Positions 61,111 to 64,000 of a stretch of DNA of 64,000 bases are shown piece after piece. The notes under the pieces are model-generated. The model ran no database searches, was not told the DNA's origin, and saw only the letters and a program-made list of their open reading frames with translations. The position numbers and the translations under genes are program-made. Each line of letters opens with the position of its first letter. Within the stretch, counting starts at the first letter, position 1. This DNA is from Alphaproteobacteria bacterium (GTDB lineage Bacteria > Myxococcota_A > UBA796 > CAJQPC01), in contig JACKEV010000022.1 of NCBI GenBank assembly GCA_020632795.1, forward strand, positions 62,001 to 126,000, in the 5' to 3' direction.

Positions 61111-64000
61111 CGACGCACCTCCTGCCGGGCCCGCGCGCGCCGGGCGCGCCGAAGCGCGCGCCACGCGGCCTTGCGGACCTCTTCATCTTCATCGTTGTTG
61201 CCCGCCACGCTGAGCAGCGGCGGCTCCACGGCCGCGTCCGGGATGCGCCCCAGGCCCTCCACCGCGCCGATGCGGGTGGCGTCGGGCAGGGAGGCGTCGG
61301 AGAGGATGGCCGCGAGCCCCGCCACGTCCGCGCGGGCGACCAGCGCGGGCAGCGCCACCCCCTGCCAGGCGGCCTGGGCCGCGCCGGTGCGCAGGGTGTC
61401 GGTCTCGGAGGCCGCCCCGGTCAGCAGGCGCCCCAGGCTGCCCGGGTCGCCCAGGGCGTCGGCCAGCAGGGCCTCGGCGCGGGCGGGGGCCCGCTGGGCG
61501 AGCCCGCTGGAGGCCAGGGCGCGGGCCTCGGGGTCGGCGCCCTTCGCCGCCGCCGAGAGGGCGTCAACGGCGTCGTCTCCGCCCAGGCCCGCCGCGAGGG
61601 CGAGCAGGGCCGCCCGCCGGAGCCGCGCGGCCTGGTGACCGGCGTCGGTGGAGGTGGCCAGCGCGACCACATGGGCCGCGCCCACGCCCAGCCGACCGCA
61701 GGCCCAGACCAGGCGCTCCAGAGCGACGGCGAGGGTGTCCGTGCGGGTGGAGAGGTCCCCGCCTCGGCCGCTGCGCGCGTCCTCCACGCCCTGCCGCCAG
61801 AGGCCCAGGAGCCGCTCGGTGGCCGCCGCGAGGGCGTCGCCGTGCGCGGCCGCGTCGGCCCCGGCCCGGCCCAGGATGCGCGCGCCCACCCGCACCATCG
61901 CCTCGTTGGCGTGGGACAGGGCGGCGGCGCCCTCGGCGACCGGGATCGGGTCGCGGGAGAGCAGCGCCTCGACCAGCGCGGGGAGCAGGTCGTCCCGCCG
62001 CCCGTCGGGCAGGTCCTGCAGGAGCTTGAAGATGACCGCGGGGGTGGCCCGGGCGGCGACCCGGCCCAGAGCCTCGTCGTCCAGGCCGCCCATCTCGCTG
62101 CGCACGACCGCGAGGTCGGGCTCCAGGGCGTCGGGGCCGCAGCTCCGCCGCAGGCTCTCGACCGCGGCGGTGGCCACGTCCCAGTCGTGGTCCTCGACGA
62201 TGAGCTTCTCCAGCACGGCGCGGGAGGCGTCGTGGTCGTCGAAGCCCAGCAGCTCGGCGCAGCGCTCCCGCACCCGCCAGGAGCTGCTCGACGCCCGGTC
62301 GCGGATGATGGCCCAGGCGTCGGCGCCGCCGAACCAGCGCAGGCCGGTGAGGGCGTGCATGCCCACGCCGGTGTCCTCGGCGGCGAGCCGGGCCAGGGCC
62401 TTGAAGATCTGCGGGGCCCGGTCCGCCGAGGAGAGGTGGCCGATGGCCTCGGCGGCCTGCTCCTGGAGGGCGTGGCCGTCCTCGGCGGCCAGCCGCAGCA
62501 GCAGCTCGAGGGCCTTGGGGTCGGCCAGGGTGCCCAGGGCGACGACCGCGCGCTGGCGGTAGTCCAGCTCGGGCATCAGCTCGACGCTGGCCAGCAGCAC
62601 CGCGAGGCCCTCGCCGCGGTGGGCCAGGGCCAGCCCCTCGGCGCAGAGGAAGCGGACCTCGGCGTCGTCCGAGGACAGCCCGGCGAGCAGGGGCTCGGCG
62701 GGGCCGTCGCGCTTGCGCAGGCGCCAGGCGATGGCCAGCAGGGCCTCCATGCGGGTGTAGGCGTCCCGCAGGTTCAGCAGAGGGGCGAGCGCGGCGTCCA
62801 GCGCGGCGCCCTTCGCCCAGCGGGCGGCGGACAGGAGCTGCTGGAGGAGCGCGACCTCGCCCAGGCTGTAGACCGTCTCCAGCAGGCGGGCGAGCAGGGC
62901 GTCGTCGCGGGGGTGCTGGCGCTCCTGCCAGCTCTGGTCCCAGGGCCGCTCGTCGTCGGGATCGTCGATGTACTGGTCGTGGCCGGAGATGCTGAGCAAG
63001 GCGCTGAAGACGGTGGACCGGAGCCGCTTTTCGTCCAGCCAGCCCATGAGCCGGTCGGCGACCGACCCGGCCCGGAGGCCGCCCACGGTGCCGACGAGGG
63101 TGCTGAGGTCGGCGGTGCCGGCGGGGTCGGTCTCCACCCGGTCCAGCAGGGCGTCAGCGGCCCGGGGGTCGCCCAGCTCGGCGAGGCTTCGGGCGGCGTA
63201 GCGCTGGTCGCTGCGGGACTCCTGGCCCAGGCGCTCGATGAGCACGTCAAAGCAGGCGGCGTCGTGGTAGCCGGCAAGGGCCTGCGCGGCCTCGAAGCGC
63301 ACCGCGCGGTAGCGGGAGCCGAGGGCGGCGCGCAGGGCGTCCGCCGCCCCGGGGGACTCGGTGTAGCGCTGGGAGATCCAGCCCACGGCGGTCCCCCTCA
63401 GGGACGCGGAGCGCGCCTCCAGCGCGGCCTGCGCCGTGGGGATGACCCCATCGCGCTCGGCGAGCAGCTCGGCGGCGGACTGCTCCAGCCCGTCGGTGCG
63501 GTCCTTCATGACCGAGCGCAGCACCGCGGTGCCGCCCGCGCCCGCGCCCGAGAGCAGCTTGAGGCCCATGACGCCGACGTCCCGGTGCTCGGAGGCCAGG
63601 GCCTCGGCCCCCAGGTCGGAGGCGTCGGTGCCCAGGGTGACCAGGCCGTCGAAGGCGACCTGACGCACGGCGTTGTTGGGGTCGTTCAGCGCGAGCACCA
63701 GCACCGAGCGGGTGGCCGCGACCAGGGCGGCGTCGGCCCGGGCCATCGCGATGAGGCGGTCCACCGAGCGGCGGCGGATGTCGGCGAGCTGCCAGCTGTT
63801 GCCCTGGCGGGCGAGGCCCACATACGCGCCGAAGACCAGCTCATGGTAGTCGTGGGCGTCGCCCCGATCCCGCGCGGCCTGCCGGGCCTCGGCGGCCTGG
63901 GTGGCGGCGTCGAGGGCGGGGCCGTGGCGGTCGACGAAGCGCGCCCAGGCCCGCTTGAAGGCCTCGGCCTCGCGGTCGTCCTGGTGGACGAGCAGCGCGC
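61107..64000 (-). CDS. HEAT/ARM-repeat protein of the retron operon (5' end outside window)
   Basis: The frame is open to the right edge, so the N-terminus is missing; at least 964 residues are visible (the first in-window GTG, 63821, is not a necessary start). The sequence is a run of roughly 35-40-residue helical repeats, for example SVLVLALNDPNNAVRQVAFDGLV, DALRAALGSRYRAVRFEAAQALAGY, and AVVALGTLADPKALELLLRLAAEDGHALQEQAAEAIGHL, typical HEAT repeats. It ends with a basic tail (RRARRARARQEVRR). It is the first visible gene of a coupled operon with the WH/SWIM/WGR protein and the retron RT, and probably forms the scaffold of the effector. Confidence 0.85.
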   Translation of the reverse strand, partial: ALLVHQDDREAEAFKRAWARFVDRHGPALDAATQAAEARQAARDRGDAHDYHELVFGAYVGLARQGNSWQLADIRRRSVDRLIAMARADAALVAATRSVLVLALNDPNNAVRQVAFDGLVTLGTDASDLGAEALASEHRDVGVMGLKLLSGAGAGGTAVLRSVMKDRTDGLEQSAAELLAERDGVIPTAQAALEARSASLRGTAVGWISQRYTESPGAADALRAALGSRYRAVRFEAAQALAGYHDAACFDVLIERLGQESRSDQRYAARSLAELGDPRAADALLDRVETDPAGTADLSTLVGTVGGLRAGSVADRLMGWLDEKRLRSTVFSALLSISGHDQYIDDPDDERPWDQSWQERQHPRDDALLARLLETVYSLGEVALLQQLLSAARWAKGAALDAALAPLLNLRDAYTRMEALLAIAWRLRKRDGPAEPLLAGLSSDDAEVRFLCAEGLALAHRGEGLAVLLASVELMPELDYRQRAVVALGTLADPKALELLLRLAAEDGHALQEQAAEAIGHLSSADRAPQIFKALARLAAEDTGVGMHALTGLRWFGGADAWAIIRDRASSSSWRVRERCAELLGFDDHDASRAVLEKLIVEDHDWDVATAAVESLRRSCGPDALEPDLAVVRSEMGGLDDEALGRVAARATPAVIFKLLQDLPDGRRDDLLPALVEALLSRDPIPVAEGAAALSHANEAMVRVGARILGRAGADAAAHGDALAAATERLLGLWRQGVEDARSGRGGDLSTRTDTLAVALERLVWACGRLGVGAAHVVALATSTDAGHQAARLRRAALLALAAGLGGDDAVDALSAAAKGADPEARALASSGLAQRAPARAEALLADALGDPGSLGRLLTGAASETDTLRTGAAQAAWQGVALPALVARADVAGLAAILSDASLPDATRIGAVEGLGRIPDAAVEPPLLSVAGNNDEDEEVRKAAWRALRRARRARARQEVRR

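Overview
The window is a high-GC (roughly 70% by eye), gene-dense bacterial chromosome segment. It most resembles Myxococcota or a related former deltaproteobacterial lineage. The reasons are the mnmG-rsmG-parA-parB-bactofilin gene order, many scattered parS sites shaped like TGTTCCACGTGGAACA near parAB, a wealth of Asp/Thr-rich lipoproteins (beta-helix, FG-GAP and Ig-like types), sulfatase and sulfotransferase genes, and a retron-type reverse transcriptase. This placement is inference; there is no rRNA gene in the window.

Layout. 1-9 kb: the end of a RibD-type reductase, a HAD phosphatase, a PEGA-like acidic protein, a B12-binding radical SAM enzyme, and a translationally coupled unit of membrane glycosyltransferase, sulfatase-like lipoprotein and probable outer-membrane protein. 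9-11.2 kb: a membrane metallopeptidase, a small membrane protein and an Ig-like lipoprotein. 11.2-18.3 kb (minus strand): the chromosome-segregation and tRNA-modification block lipoprotein, mnmG, rsmG, lipoprotein, parA, parB, bactofilin, udk. 18.4-28 kb (plus strand): membrane glycosyltransferase-like proteins, an endo/exonuclease-phosphatase, a small haem-motif lipoprotein, and a coupled pair of Hsp90-like (GHKL) proteins. 28.6-29.3 kb: a tandem array of about 64-bp units, each carrying an intact or decayed parS site, followed by RNase Z and a fumarate-reductase-like FAD/Fe-S fusion. 32.6-44.1 kb: a coiled-coil protein, two paralogous beta-helix lipoproteins, an FG-GAP lipoprotein, an RluA-type pseudouridine synthase and another membrane protein. 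44.2-47.5 kb: a lower-GC accessory patch with a lipoprotein, an unknown TPR-like gene, a small inverted-repeat element with candidate target-site duplication, and a perfectly palindromic parS. 47.7-52 kb: an operon of two Rieske fusions (to a TPP enzyme and to a glutamate-synthase FMN domain) plus a methyltransferase. 52-57.9 kb: an orphan ABC ATPase, a lipoprotein, a Stf0-like sulfotransferase and a LolCDE/MacB-like ABC system. 57.9-64 kb: a three-gene retron-like operon (HEAT-repeat protein, winged-helix/SWIM/WGR protein, reverse transcriptase) running off the right edge.

Two themes stand out. First, ParB-binding sites extend over at least 34 kb, lie inside genes as well as between them, and form a decaying satellite-like array; an unrelated AT-rich word (ATGCGACA/TGTCGCAT) recurs through the same interval. 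Second, the right end holds a probable retron of the winged-helix/SWIM plus HEAT type, whose non-coding RNA is not visible in the window and would be sought just beyond base 64000.
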